Of a stretch of 26,683 nucleotides of DNA, positions 13,753-23,002 are shown in pieces. A program made the position numbers and the translations under genes. Each line of letters begins with the position of its first letter. The stretch's first letter is position 1. Under the pieces are notes generated by a model. It saw only the letters and a list, made by a program, of their open reading frames with translations, was not told where the DNA came from and did not search any database. This DNA is from Bacillota bacterium. GTDB taxonomy: Bacteria > Bacillota > Clostridia > Tissierellales > Peptoniphilaceae. The stretch is taken from contig JAEXCD010000050.1 in NCBI GenBank assembly GCA_023393715.1, positions 1 through 26,683 of the forward strand, read 5' to 3'.

Positions 13753-14472
13753 ATGAACGAATGGTTTCAGGGACTTATTGAAGCATTTCGCCTCAACTTT
13801 ATCGTGTCCGACCGTTGGCACTATCTGCTCAACGGATTGGGCGTCACCGTAAGCGTCACGCTTGTCGCCCTGTTGATCGGTCTCGTCGGCGGAATGCTCT
13901 TGGCCTTGTCGCGCGTCGCATACCGCGACCTGCAGCCCTCCTGGAAAACGCCGAGGGGCTTTATCCTCCATATCGCCTATCGCTTTGCAAGGCTGTATAT
14001 CACCGTTGTCCGCGGCACGCCGAGCACGGTGCAGCTGTTGATCATGTTCAATATCGTCCTGATCAACATCGATAACCTCATGCTCGTCGCCATGCTGACC
14101 TTTGGTCTGAATTCAGCCGCCTACATGTCTGAAATCTTTCGCGGAGGAATTCAGGCCGTATCGATCGGCGAAAAAGAAGCGGCGCGATCTCTCGGGTTAA
14201 ACTACCTTCAGATGATGAAGAACGTCGTCATGCCTCAGGCGTTAAAAAACAGTCTTCCCGCCCTGGGAAACGAAGTCATCACCCTGTTCAAGGAGACATC
14301 GATCTGCGGCTTTATCGGATTGGCCGACCTGACGCGCGGTGCAGGCATCATCATCAGCCAAACCTTCCAGGCGATTCCGCCGTACATGGCCGTCGCCCTG
14401 ATCTATCTCGCCGTCGTTCTGCTCCTGGAGCAGCTCTTCCGAAAACTGGAGAAAGGGGGCAGCCATGCTTAG
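13753..14472 (+). CDS. Polar amino-acid ABC transporter, permease
   Basis: A 239-residue inner-membrane permease of the HisM/GlnP type. Hydrophobic helices begin at about residue 23 (YLLNGLGVTVSVTLVALLIGLVGG, written here in part), with the family motif VVRGTPSTVQLL and the cytoplasmic EAA loop EAARSLGLNYLQMMKNVVMPQ, which docks on the ATPase. GNEVITLFKETSICGFIGLADL matches the usual post-EAA segment. The start is ATG 13753 with AAAGGAG; a TTG at 13732 in frame lies before that site. It overlaps the ATPase gene by eight bases, showing translational coupling. Confidence 0.93.
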   Translation: MNEWFQGLIEAFRLNFIVSDRWHYLLNGLGVTVSVTLVALLIGLVGGMLLALSRVAYRDLQPSWKTPRGFILHIAYRFARLYITVVRGTPSTVQLLIMFNIVLINIDNLMLVAMLTFGLNSAAYMSEIFRGGIQAVSIGEKEAARSLGLNYLQMMKNVVMPQALKNSLPALGNEVITLFKETSICGFIGLADLTRGAGIIISQTFQAIPPYMAVALIYLAVVLLLEQLFRKLEKGGSHA

Positions 14473-15190
14473 TGTAAAAGACCTGCGCCTCTCCTTCGGC
14501 GATACCGAAGTGCTTAAGGGCGTCAATCTCTCTATTCGGCCCGGCGAAAAGGTGGTAATCATCGGACCGTCCGGTTCCGGAAAATCGACACTGCTGCGCT
14601 GCATGAATCTGTTGGAAAAGCCGACATCCGGCGAGGTCCGCTATCGGGATCAGCTCATCAATGCTGACGGCGTAAATCTCAATGCCGTCCGGGAAAAAAT
14701 GGGCATGGTCTTTCAGCGCTTCAATCTCTTTTCCAACCTCAACGTCCTCGGCAACCTCACATTGGCGCCGGTCAAGTGCAGGCTGCTCACGGACGCACAG
14801 GCTCAGGAAAAAGCGCGCAGGCTACTTCAGCGGATCGGCCTTTCGGACAAGGAAAAATTCATGCCGGGCCAGCTTTCCGGTGGGCAGCAGCAGCGCATCG
14901 CCATTGCCCGCGCCCTGATGATGAGCCCCGATCTTTTACTCTTCGACGAACCGACATCTGCTCTCGATCCCGAAATGGTCGGCGAGGTGCTCGATCTCAT
15001 GGTTGAGCTCGCCGCCGACGGCATGACGATGGTCGTCGTCACCCATGAAATGGGCTTTGCCCGTTCGGTCGCAAACCGTGTCGTCTTTATGGATGACGGG
15101 CAAATCGTCGAGGAGAGCACCGATCCCCGCGAATTTTTTCGAAATCCCAAAAAGCTGCGCACGCAGCAGTTTTTGTCAAAAATTTTGTAG
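14465..15190 (+). CDS. Polar amino-acid ABC transporter, ATPase
   Basis: A 241-residue ATPase of the GlnQ/HisP family (usual length about 240). Walker A GPSGSGKST (34-42), Q-loop FQRFNLF, signature LSGGQQQR, Walker B LLLFDEPTSALDPE and switch His in VVVTHEMGF are all intact. As a homodimer it drives the permease encoded immediately upstream. Its gene starts inside that permease's last codons (overlap 14465-14472). It is the last gene of the T-box operon and ends before the terminator at 15257-15301. The ribosome site GGGGGCAGCC is weak, as expected for coupled translation. Confidence 0.93.
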   Translation: MLSVKDLRLSFGDTEVLKGVNLSIRPGEKVVIIGPSGSGKSTLLRCMNLLEKPTSGEVRYRDQLINADGVNLNAVREKMGMVFQRFNLFSNLNVLGNLTLAPVKCRLLTDAQAQEKARRLLQRIGLSDKEKFMPGQLSGGQQQRIAIARALMMSPDLLLFDEPTSALDPEMVGEVLDLMVELAADGMTMVVVTHEMGFARSVANRVVFMDDGQIVEESTDPREFFRNPKKLRTQQFLSKIL

Positions 15191-15256
15191 TTGTCCGCAA
15201 ACGGTTTTCGGTTTTTCGATTTTTCCGAAACCTCCGTTTTGCGGTTCAATGAAAAC

Positions 15257-15301
15257 GCACGGCGCCGGAGTACTCCTTCCCTCCGACGCCGTGCTTTTTT
15301 G
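15257..15301. terminator. Bidirectional terminator between convergent operons
   Basis: GCACGGCGCCGGAG (15257-15270) pairs with CTCCGACGCCGTGC (15281-15294) with one mismatch, followed by at least seven T on plus and by GTTTTC on minus. It separates the amino-acid importer from the peptidase operon that converges on it. Confidence 0.85.
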
Positions 15302-15314
15302 TGCGGATCCCCGA

Positions 15315-16355
15315 TCAGTTGCTGCGCACATATGCGAGCAGCAAATCGAGATTATTCTGAATTCCGTCGACGTGCGTGCGCTCGTAATGGTGCGTCGCAT
15401 CGACGCCGAGCCCGATGCAGGCAAAATCCATATCAAAGCCCTGCTGCATCGCCGCACAGGCATCGGAGCCGTAACGGAAATGCACGTCCGTCGCATAATC
15501 GATGTGATGCTCCTCCGCCAGACGCTCGAGCCTGCGCCGGAACGGCACGCTATACGGCGTGCGGCTGTCCTTCGCGACGATCGTAACCTTCTTCTCATCC
15601 GAGGTATGTCCCGGCCCGACCGGCCCGATATCGACTGCCAAAAACTCCGCGCACTCCTGCGGCCAGCCGTAAGCGCCGTGTCCGATCTCTTCGTAATCCG
15701 AGAACATGAAATGGGTCGTAAAGGGAATTTCCTCGCCGCTTTCCACGAGCTCCTTCATAGCGGAATACATGATGCCGACGCAGACCTTGTCATCCAGATA
15801 TCTCGATTTCAAATACCCGCTGTCCTCCAAAAAGCGCGTTCTCGTATCGAAGGCGACGACGTCGCCCACGCGAATGCCCAGATCCAGCGTGTCCTGCCTG
15901 CAGCGAACGTCCGCATCGAGGCGCACCTCGACGGAATCCTCCGTCCGCAGCATCTCGCGCGCTTCATCCGAAAAGACGTGTACCGAGGCCTTATCCGGAA
16001 GCAGCGTTCCCGTCACTTCCTTTCCGCCCGTCGCGAAAACGGTGACGTTTTCGCCTTCCACGCTCCCCCATGCATATCCGCCGATTTGCGTAAGGCGAAG
16101 GCGGCCGTTGTCGCGGATATCCTTGACCATGGCGCCCAGGGTATCGATGTGTGCCGTGACCAGACGATGTCTCGTGTCATCCCTGCCGCGAATGGTGGCA
16201 TAGATCAGCCCCTTGCGCGTGCGCGTGCGCTCGATGCCCATGCGCCCCAAATCGTCCCAGATCATTTCTCTCAACCGCGCCGTATCGCTTCCCACACTCG
16301 GAACCGCCATCCATTCCAGCGTTTTTTCAACGACCTCTCTCCATGATGCGCTCAT
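15315..16355 (-). CDS. M42-family aminopeptidase (glutamyl aminopeptidase/FrvX-like)
   Basis: A 346-residue cytoplasmic dinuclear-metal aminopeptidase, the usual length for M42. Metal and catalytic residues appear in order: TAHIDTLG (His69, Asp71), SRYLDDKVC (bridging Asp), DYEEIGHGA (catalytic Glu plus metal Glu), AVDIGPVGPGHTS (Asp) and the final HYERTH (His). It trims N-terminal residues from imported peptides. Its start codon overlaps the stop of the preceding transporter ATPase by four bases (ATGA, 16352-16355), and GAGG lies just upstream inside that gene, so peptide import and hydrolysis are made together. An endoglucanase-like label seen for some M42 members is unlikely. Confidence 0.92.
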   Translation of the reverse strand: MSASWREVVEKTLEWMAVPSVGSDTARLREMIWDDLGRMGIERTRTRKGLIYATIRGRDDTRHRLVTAHIDTLGAMVKDIRDNGRLRLTQIGGYAWGSVEGENVTVFATGGKEVTGTLLPDKASVHVFSDEAREMLRTEDSVEVRLDADVRCRQDTLDLGIRVGDVVAFDTRTRFLEDSGYLKSRYLDDKVCVGIMYSAMKELVESGEEIPFTTHFMFSDYEEIGHGAYGWPQECAEFLAVDIGPVGPGHTSDEKKVTIVAKDSRTPYSVPFRRRLERLAEEHHIDYATDVHFRYGSDACAAMQQGFDMDFACIGLGVDATHHYERTHVDGIQNNLDLLLAYVRSN

Positions 16356-17391
16356 TCATTTCCTCGACTTTCTACATATTCCTCATTTTCCTCTGCCAGC
16401 TGCCCGGCGTAGTGGCAGGCTACCAAATGGCCCGGTGCACAGAGCTGCAGCTCCGGCTTGGATTCGGAGCACAGGGGCTTTGCAAACGGGCACCGCGTAT
16501 GGAACTTACAGCCCTTCGGCGGATTGGCCGGAGAGGGCAGATCGCCCTCCAGAATCATGCGCTTCTTCTTCACGCGCGGATCATTCACCGGCGCGGCGGA
16601 CAATAACGCCTTCGTATACGGGTGCATCGGCTTCTCATAGATCTGTTCCTTGCTCGCCATCTCGACAAAGGAGCCGAGGTACATGACTCCCACGCGGTCC
16701 GAAATGTGCTCGACCACGGACAGATCGTGCGAAATAAAGATGTAGGCCAACCCGCGATCGCGCTGCAGATCCATCAGCAGATTGATGATCTGCCCCTGAA
16801 TCGAAACATCCAGCGCCGAAACCGCTTCGTCACAGAATACGATCTCCGGATTGAGCACCAGTGCACGGGCAATGCCGATGCGCTGCCGCTGTCCCCCCGA
16901 AAATTCGTGGGCGTAGCGGTCGCCGTGGTATGCCGCCAGTCCGCACTCCTCCATCGTCTTGGCAACGACCTCGTCCTCCGTCCCCGCAGGAACCGCACCC
17001 GGATTATTGAGCAGCGGCTCCCTGATGATCTGCCGCGCCGTCATGCGCGGATTCAGCGAGCTGTACGGGTCCTGAAAAATCATCTGAATCCGCGGACTTA
17101 ATTTTCGGCGCTGCTTCGCCGGCATGCCGACCAGCTCGGTATCCCCGAGCAGGACGGAGCCCTCTACCTCATCATACAGCCCCAAAATCGTCCGCGCAAG
17201 CGTCGATTTCCCGCAGCCCGATTCGCCGACGATGCCCAGCGTTTCTCCGGGATATAATTCAAAATCGACGTAATCGACGGCCTGCACCTGCGCGATCACA
17301 CGACGGGGAAATCCGCCCCGCACGGGAAAGTATTTTTTCAGACCGCGCACGACGAGCAGAGGCTTGCTCCCTGTTTTTACTTCTCGTCCAG

Positions 17392-17395
<4 letters not shown>
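16352..17395 (-). CDS. Oligopeptide/dipeptide ABC transporter ATPase (OppF/DppF type)
   Basis: A 347-residue ATPase. Walker A GESGCGKST, Q-loop FQDPYSSLNPR, signature FSGGQRQR, Walker B VFCDEAVSALD and switch His (FISHDLSVV) are intact. The Walker B has Glu-Ala instead of the common Glu-Pro. It carries the C-terminal Opp/Dpp cysteine cluster (CKFHTRCPFAKPLC, then a later Cys), typical of a 4Fe-4S binding tail in this family. The start is ATG 17395, overlapping the OppD-type stop by four bases; AAGGAGGGG lies in the last OppD codons. It pairs with the next protein to power the permease heterodimer. Confidence 0.93.
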
Positions 17396-18387
<992 letters not shown>

Positions 18388-18389
18388 GC

Positions 18390-19262
18390 CTACCTCCTTT
18401 GCTTGGGATCAAGCGCATCGCGCAGCCCGTCGCCCACTACATTCAATGAAAAAATCGTCAGTGAAATAAACAGTCCCGGATACAACGCCACCATCGGATA
18501 CGTTCGGAAATAATCCCGGCCCTCGGACAGCATCGCCCCCCACTCAGGAATCGGCGTCTCCGCGCCCAGCCCGATAAACGACAGACCCGCTGCGTTGAGG
18601 ATGGCGCCTGCAACGCCCAGGGTCATCTGTACGATGAGCGGCGCCAGACAGTTCGGCAAAATGTGCCGGAGAATAATCCGGATGTCGCCGGCGCCCGATA
18701 CGCGCGCCGCCTCGACATACTCCTGCTCCTTGGCCGACAGAATGGACGCGCGGATGATGCGCGCATAATTCGGCGTCGAGGATATTCCGACGGCAATCAT
18801 CAGATTTCGGATGCCCGGACCCATCGCTGCGGCGATGGAAATCGCCAGCAGGAACTGCGGAATCGACATCAGAATATCCATCAGCCGCATCAGCACATTA
18901 TCCACCCAGCCTCCGTAATAACCGGCCGTTGCGCCGATGAGCCCGCCGATTAAAACGGCGATTCCTACGGAAATAAAGCCAATCGTCAACGAAATTCGTG
19001 CGCCGTAGATAATGCGGCTGAAGATATCGCGTCCAAAGGAATCCGTGCCGAAGAAATGCTCTGCGCCGGACGATTGGAACGCTTTACTCAAATCCATTTC
19101 ATCATAGGTATACGGTGCAATGACGGGCGCAAAAACCGCCATCACGACAAAAATGAACAAAATGACGAGTCCGACCACCGCAACCTTCGATTTGCGATAC
19201 CGCTTCCAAAAGGCGCGCAGTCCCCGAGCCGGTCTTTTCTGTTTCATCGCTTGTTCGCTCAT
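18390..19262 (-). CDS. Oligopeptide/dipeptide ABC transporter permease (OppC/DppC type)
   Basis: A 290-residue membrane permease. The N-terminal cytoplasmic tail is basic (KQKRPARGLRAFWKRYRKSK), then a first helix (VGLVILFIFVVMAVFAPVIA), the periplasmic HFFGTDSFGRDIFSRIIYGAR motif that defines the DppC/OppC family, and an EAA loop (EAARVSGAGDIRIILRHILPN). It forms the channel with the OppB-type permease encoded nine bases upstream. The start ATG 19262 follows AGGAGG. Length is standard. Confidence 0.93.
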   Translation of the reverse strand: MSEQAMKQKRPARGLRAFWKRYRKSKVAVVGLVILFIFVVMAVFAPVIAPYTYDEMDLSKAFQSSGAEHFFGTDSFGRDIFSRIIYGARISLTIGFISVGIAVLIGGLIGATAGYYGGWVDNVLMRLMDILMSIPQFLLAISIAAAMGPGIRNLMIAVGISSTPNYARIIRASILSAKEQEYVEAARVSGAGDIRIILRHILPNCLAPLIVQMTLGVAGAILNAAGLSFIGLGAETPIPEWGAMLSEGRDYFRTYPMVALYPGLFISLTIFSLNVVGDGLRDALDPKQRR

Positions 19263-19271
19263 GGACGCCTC

Positions 19272-20198
19272 CTATCTGTACTTGGCGCGAATCCGGGGAT
19301 CCAGTACGCCGTATAGCAAATCGACACCGAGGTTGATCAGGCAATAGCAGATGGCGATCACTAAGACGCAGCCCTGAATCACGGGATAGTCGCGCATCTT
19401 GATCGATTCCGTCAAAAGCCGTCCCATACCCGCGATGGAAAAGATCGACTCGGTCAGCACCGCGCCGCCCATCAGCGAACCGAACTGGAGCCCCACGCTG
19501 GTCAACACCGGAATAAAAGCGTTCTTCAGCGCATGCACCACGATGACCGCTTTCATCTTCAAGCCCTTTGAGGTCGCCGTACGAATGTAATCCTGCTGCA
19601 AAACCTCAAGCATGGAGGAACGCGTCATGCGCATGATCACGGCCACCGACTGCAATGAGAGCGACAGCACGGGAAGGATCATCTGCTGCGGCGTAGAAAA
19701 GCCCGACGGAGGAAGCCAGCGCAGCAGCGACGCAAAAATAATGATCAGCATCATGCCCAGCCAGAACACCGGAATGGACAGGCCAAAAAGGCCGATGACC
19801 ATCGTGAGCGAGTCCCATATCGTATACCGTTTTATCGCCGAAAGAATGCCTAAGGGCACCCCGATCAGAAGGGCGACGCCGACGGACAGGAGCGCCAGGC
19901 GGAGCGTCGTTGGGAACGTCGCGGCGATGAGACTGGCGACCGAATCCTTCTGCCGGTAGGAATCGCCGAGATTGTGATCGATGAGCACCTGCTTTGCATA
20001 CCGTCCGTATTGGACGAAAAACGGATCATTCAGCCCCATCTCCTCGCGGAGCTCTTCCAGCTTTTCCGTTGACGAGTTCTCGCCGAGGATGGCCAATGCC
20101 GGGTCGCCCGGAGAAAAATGCAGCAGCGTGAAGATGATAAAGCTGACGCCAAGCAACGTCGGAATCATGTAAAGCAATCTTCGCAGTATGTATTTCAT
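19272..20198 (-). CDS. Oligopeptide/dipeptide ABC transporter permease (OppB/DppB type)
   Basis: A 308-residue membrane permease. It begins MKYILRRLLYMIPTLLGVSF, continues IIFTLLHFSPGDPA (family hallmark) and has VFWLGMMLIIIFA, an EAA-like stretch around DYIRTATSKGLKMKAVIVVHALKN (residues written in part) and a C-terminal LLYGVLDPRIR. About six helices are expected. The start ATG 20198 follows AAGGAGG. It lies downstream of an intrinsic terminator-like hairpin that separates it from the binding-protein gene, so its transcript level is probably a fraction of that of the binding protein. Confidence 0.93.
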   Translation of the reverse strand: MKYILRRLLYMIPTLLGVSFIIFTLLHFSPGDPALAILGENSSTEKLEELREEMGLNDPFFVQYGRYAKQVLIDHNLGDSYRQKDSVASLIAATFPTTLRLALLSVGVALLIGVPLGILSAIKRYTIWDSLTMVIGLFGLSIPVFWLGMMLIIIFASLLRWLPPSGFSTPQQMILPVLSLSLQSVAVIMRMTRSSMLEVLQQDYIRTATSKGLKMKAVIVVHALKNAFIPVLTSVGLQFGSLMGGAVLTESIFSIAGMGRLLTESIKMRDYPVIQGCVLVIAICYCLINLGVDLLYGVLDPRIRAKYR

Positions 20199-20215
20199 TC
20201 ATTCCTCCTTCTTTG

Positions 20216-20252
20216 AAAAAAGGAAAAGAAAGAGTCTCCTCTTCCTTTTCCT
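20216..20252 (-). terminator. Attenuator-like terminator between peptide-binding and permease genes
   Basis: On the minus strand AGGAAAAGGAAGAG (20252-20239), loop GAGA, CTCTTTCTTTTCCT (20234-20221) form a 14-bp stem with one mismatch, ending in TTTTTT (20221-20216). It sits wholly within the 77-base gap between the binding protein and the first permease. As the genes downstream lack another clear promoter, partial read-through is the likely role. Confidence 0.75.
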
Positions 20253-20275
20253 CCTCTCGCTGAATGCAGATCGAT

Positions 20276-21862
20276 TTACTTGAACGAGACGTTGAATAAG
20301 GTGTTGAATGCAAACGGCGTCGGATCAAAGTTTGCGACGTTCGTGCGCGTTCCATATACATACTCCGTCTCGGCCAACGGCAGGAACGGCCGTTCTTCGT
20401 ACAGCAATTCCTGTGCCTCGCGGTAGACCTTCTCCCGCTCCTCTCCGTCGGATAAGAGACGGCCCTTTTCCAGCAACGCATCAAACTGGGCATTTTCGAA
20501 ATGCGTGTAGTTGCTCCCTTCTGCCGAAGCAGAGGAATGCAGCAGCGGATACAATGCGACGTCCGGATCGTTGATCGACATCGACCAACCGAGGATGTAC
20601 ATATCGTAGTTCGAGGTCTTCAGCTGCTCCAGGAACGTCGTCCACTCCAGCGTCTCGATGGTGACATTGATGCCCACCTTCTCCAGCTCCGCCTTCATGA
20701 TCGTCGCCATATCGATGCGATCCTGATTTTCGTTGGTCATAATGCGAATCGAGAATCCGTTCGGATAACCCGCATCCTGCAAAAGCTGCTTTGCTGCTTC
20801 CAGATCCTGAGGTGTATTTTGTTTTTCTCCGGCAATCGAATATTTCAGACTCGTCGGCATAAATCCGCTCGCAGGAGAACCGACTCCCTTGAATACGGAA
20901 TTGACCATCGTATCGACATCCAGCGCTTCGGAAATGGCCTGACGCACTTCCTTCTTCGCCAGAATTTCGTTGCGAAGGTTGAACCCGAGATAGGTGGTCG
21001 AGTTAATCGGCTGGCGGATCAATTCCACGCCCGGATCGCTCTCCAGCCGCTCCATATCCAGCGGCGCAATCTGGTACGCGATGTCTACATTGCCGGTTTC
21101 CAATTCGATCGCACGGTTTTGCTTCTCCGTGATCGGCCGAAGAACCAGGGTCTTATAGGCCGGCTTTGTTCCCCAGTACTCGTCGAAACGCGTGAGCACC
21201 ATTCGGTCGTTTTTCGTCCAGCTTTCCAGCTTGAACGGACCCGTGCCGACCGGCTGTACTCCGGTGCTGTCGCCCGCCTCCTCTACAGCCTTTTTATTTA
21301 CGATGAACGCGCCGCTGTGTGCGAGGTAGGAAAGAAACGCACTGTTCGGCTTGTTCAGTGAAAAGCGGATTGTCAGATCATCCGGCGTCTCGAAGGACGA
21401 TAAATTGATGTCGCCGAAATACGTCGAGACAGCGGCGGCCTTCGCCGCTCTCTCTAAGGAGTACTGAACGTCGGCTGCGGTAAACGCCTCGCCATTGTGA
21501 AACTTTACCCCCGAACGAAGGTGGAAGGTAAAGGTCTGATTGTCCTGGACTTCCCAGGTCTCCGCTAATTTGGGCAGAAGCTCTCCGGCCTCGTTGACCT
21601 CCACCAGACCTTCAAAGATCTGAATCATGGCGTTGGTTGCGGCAACCTCGTTCTGCGCCACCGGATCCAGCGATGAGGCTTCATAGCCGGTCGCTACGAT
21701 GAGCTCGTCCTTTGCCGCACTCTCCGACGATCCCGTTTCCGAGGAGGACGCGCTCGATTCGCCCTGAGCGCTGCTCTGGTCCTTATTTGCTGATCCGCCA
21801 CACGCAGCCAGCGACAGACTCAGTGCAAGCAAAGCTGCGGCTAAACGATACTTCTTTCTCAT
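20276..21862 (-). CDS. Oligopeptide/dipeptide-binding lipoprotein (family 5)
   Basis: A 528-residue extracytoplasmic binding protein of the OppA/DppA family. Signal peptide with lipobox LSLAAC (Cys21), then a Ser/Glu-rich linker. Family-5 motifs: VATGYEASSLDPVAQNE, FEGLVEVNEAGELLPKLAETW, FHLRSGVKFHNGEAFTAADV (residues written in part), GTGPFKLESWTKNDRM, NKPNSAFLSYLAH, FNLRNEILAKKEVRQAISEAL and LLQDAGYPNGF. It supplies peptides to the permeases encoded downstream; the family also includes nickel and sugar binders, but the M42 peptidase in the same operon favours peptides. The start ATG 21862 follows AGGAGG, with a promoter at 21940-21968. Confidence 0.92.
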   Translation of the reverse strand: MRKKYRLAAALLALSLSLAACGGSANKDQSSAQGESSASSSETGSSESAAKDELIVATGYEASSLDPVAQNEVAATNAMIQIFEGLVEVNEAGELLPKLAETWEVQDNQTFTFHLRSGVKFHNGEAFTAADVQYSLERAAKAAAVSTYFGDINLSSFETPDDLTIRFSLNKPNSAFLSYLAHSGAFIVNKKAVEEAGDSTGVQPVGTGPFKLESWTKNDRMVLTRFDEYWGTKPAYKTLVLRPITEKQNRAIELETGNVDIAYQIAPLDMERLESDPGVELIRQPINSTTYLGFNLRNEILAKKEVRQAISEALDVDTMVNSVFKGVGSPASGFMPTSLKYSIAGEKQNTPQDLEAAKQLLQDAGYPNGFSIRIMTNENQDRIDMATIMKAELEKVGINVTIETLEWTTFLEQLKTSNYDMYILGWSMSINDPDVALYPLLHSSASAEGSNYTHFENAQFDALLEKGRLLSDGEEREKVYREAQELLYEERPFLPLAETEYVYGTRTNVANFDPTPFAFNTLFNVSFK

Positions 21863-21939
21863 AACTTACCTCCTGTGCGATTTTCCATCCGCTTTCTCAC
21901 GCTGCTACGGCAACGTCCTAAAAATTAGATGTTTTATGC

Positions 21940-21968
21940 ATTTTAGCAGGGTCTTCTCCTAAATGCAA
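21940..21968 (-). promoter_or_regulatory. Promoter of the peptide-uptake operon
   Basis: On the minus strand TTGCAT (21968-21963), 17 bases, then TAAAAT (21945-21940) preceded by TG (extended -10). The expected start near 21933 gives a leader of about 70 bases before ATG 21862. Confidence 0.65.
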
Positions 21969-21969
21969 G

Positions 21970-22206
21970 CTTTTTTCGATCTTTTCATTCTGAAAACGAT
22001 ACACCGCATGAAAACATGTTTTCCTTGCCGATATATCGTTTTTTTTATATCAAAAAGCCGCCGTGCCCTTTCCCTTTTTCGTCATTTTATTTGTGTATTC
22101 ATGACCCAAAATGATTATTTTTTCGCCGCGTTTCTGCGAAAAATCGCCCTGAAGCCTCTTCAGGTGTCGACGTCTGAAGGCGTAACGGACAAACGGCGTA
22201 ACGGAC
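21970..22206. other. Gene-free AT-rich stretch with palindromes, upstream of the peptide operon
   Basis: No convincing gene lies here; a plus-strand open frame has low-complexity, basic content, runs across a terminator and into the antisense of the ATPase, and has no ribosome site. The stretch holds GAAAACATGTTTTC (22010-22023) and CGATATATCG (22029-22038), both perfect palindromes, a hairpin CCTGAAG/CTTCAGG (22148-22164), and a tandem repeat at its right end. Confidence 0.5.
22010..22038. promoter_or_regulatory. Two adjacent palindromes, possible operator
   Basis: A perfect 14-bp palindrome GAAAACATGTTTTC (22010-22023) and a perfect 10-bp palindrome CGATATATCG (22029-22038) lie six bases apart, about 42-75 bp upstream of the -35 of the peptide operon. 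This is a normal distance for an activator site. No regulator gene is in the window. Confidence 0.35.
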
Positions 22207-22209
22207 AAA
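22179..22209. repeat. 15-bp tandem repeat (period 16)
   Basis: GGCGTAACGGACAAA occurs at 22179-22193 and 22195-22209, one base apart, immediately beside the terminator of the following minus-strand operon. Confidence 0.8.
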
Positions 22210-22236
22210 AAAGCGAACCCGGCTCGCCGGGTTCGC
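22207..22236 (-). terminator. Intrinsic terminator of the second amino-acid importer
   Basis: On the minus strand GCGAACCCGGC (22236-22226), a two-base loop, and GCCGGGTTCGC (22223-22213) form an 11-bp perfect stem followed by TTTTTT (22212-22207). It ends the DegV/amino-acid importer operon 28 bases after the last stop codon. Confidence 0.9.
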
Positions 22237-22264
22237 CTCACGTATCTTGTATTCGGTTGGCCTT

Positions 22265-23002
22265 CTACTGCGTCGCGCTGAGAAAGCTTCTCGTTTTTTC
22301 ACTCTTCGCGTGCTCAAAAATCTCATCGGGCGTTCCCCATTCTTCGATGACGCCATCCTGCATATAGCACACCTTCGTCGATACGTTACGCGCAAAACGC
22401 ATCTCGTGGGTCACAACGACCATCGTCGTATTCTCTGCGGCAAGCGCCTGCATGACGTTCAGCACCTCTGCGACCATTTCCGGATCCAACGCGGAGGTCG
22501 GCTCGTCGAACAGAAGGACCTCGGGATCCATGGACAGCGCCCGCGCGATTGCGACGCGCTGCCGTTGTCCGCCTGAAATCTGCGCCGGCACCGCATCGAG
22601 ATAGGCCTCCATGCCCACCTTGCGAAGCAGCGCCACCGTCTTTTCCCGGGCTTCCTCTTCGCTGCGTCCAAGCACCTTTATCTGTCCGAGCATACAGTTG
22701 TGCAGCACGTCGAGATTGTTGAACAGGTTAAACTGCTGAAAGACCATTCCGACCTTTGAGCGATAGATTCGCTGGTCAAAGCCCCTCGCCAGAATCGATT
22801 CGCCGTGGAACAGAATGTCGCCGCTCGTCGGCTCTTCCAAAAGATTCAGACAACGCAGCATGGTCGATTTTCCCGACCCGGAGGGTCCGATCACGGTGAC
22901 GATATCATTTTTTTGCACCTGCAGGTTGATATCCCGAAGCACCTCGATCTCCCCGAATTTTTTCGCTAAATGGCGGAGCTCCAAAATACACCGGTCTGTC
23001 AT
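22265..23002 (-). CDS. Amino-acid ABC transporter ATPase (GlnQ type)
   Basis: A 245-residue ATPase with Walker A GPSGSGKST, Q-loop FQQFNLF, signature ISGGQRQR, Walker B LLFDEPTSALDPE and VVVTHEM. It pairs with the fused binding-protein/permease encoded just upstream. The start is ATG 23002, seven bases after AAAGGAG, and its A is the last base of the upstream TGA (TGATG arrangement); the GTG at 23005 is too close to the ribosome site. It is distinct from the ATPase at 14465-15190, so the organism has at least two paralogous polar amino-acid systems here. Confidence 0.93.
   Translation of the reverse strand: MTDRCILELRHLAKKFGEIEVLRDINLQVQKNDIVTVIGPSGSGKSTMLRCLNLLEEPTSGDILFHGESILARGFDQRIYRSKVGMVFQQFNLFNNLDVLHNCMLGQIKVLGRSEEEAREKTVALLRKVGMEAYLDAVPAQISGGQRQRVAIARALSMDPEVLLFDEPTSALDPEMVAEVLNVMQALAAENTTMVVVTHEMRFARNVSTKVCYMQDGVIEEWGTPDEIFEHAKSEKTRSFLSATQ

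Noticed and set aside
12760..13971. 403-codon minus-strand frame opposite the amino-acid-binding protein
   Set aside because: It runs across the T-box terminator and antisense to a clear lipoprotein and permease; composition is Arg/His/Gly-rich noise.
21963..22367. 134-codon plus-strand frame in the AT-rich gap
   Set aside because: It passes through an intrinsic terminator and into the antisense of an ATPase gene, has no ribosome site and no homology pattern.
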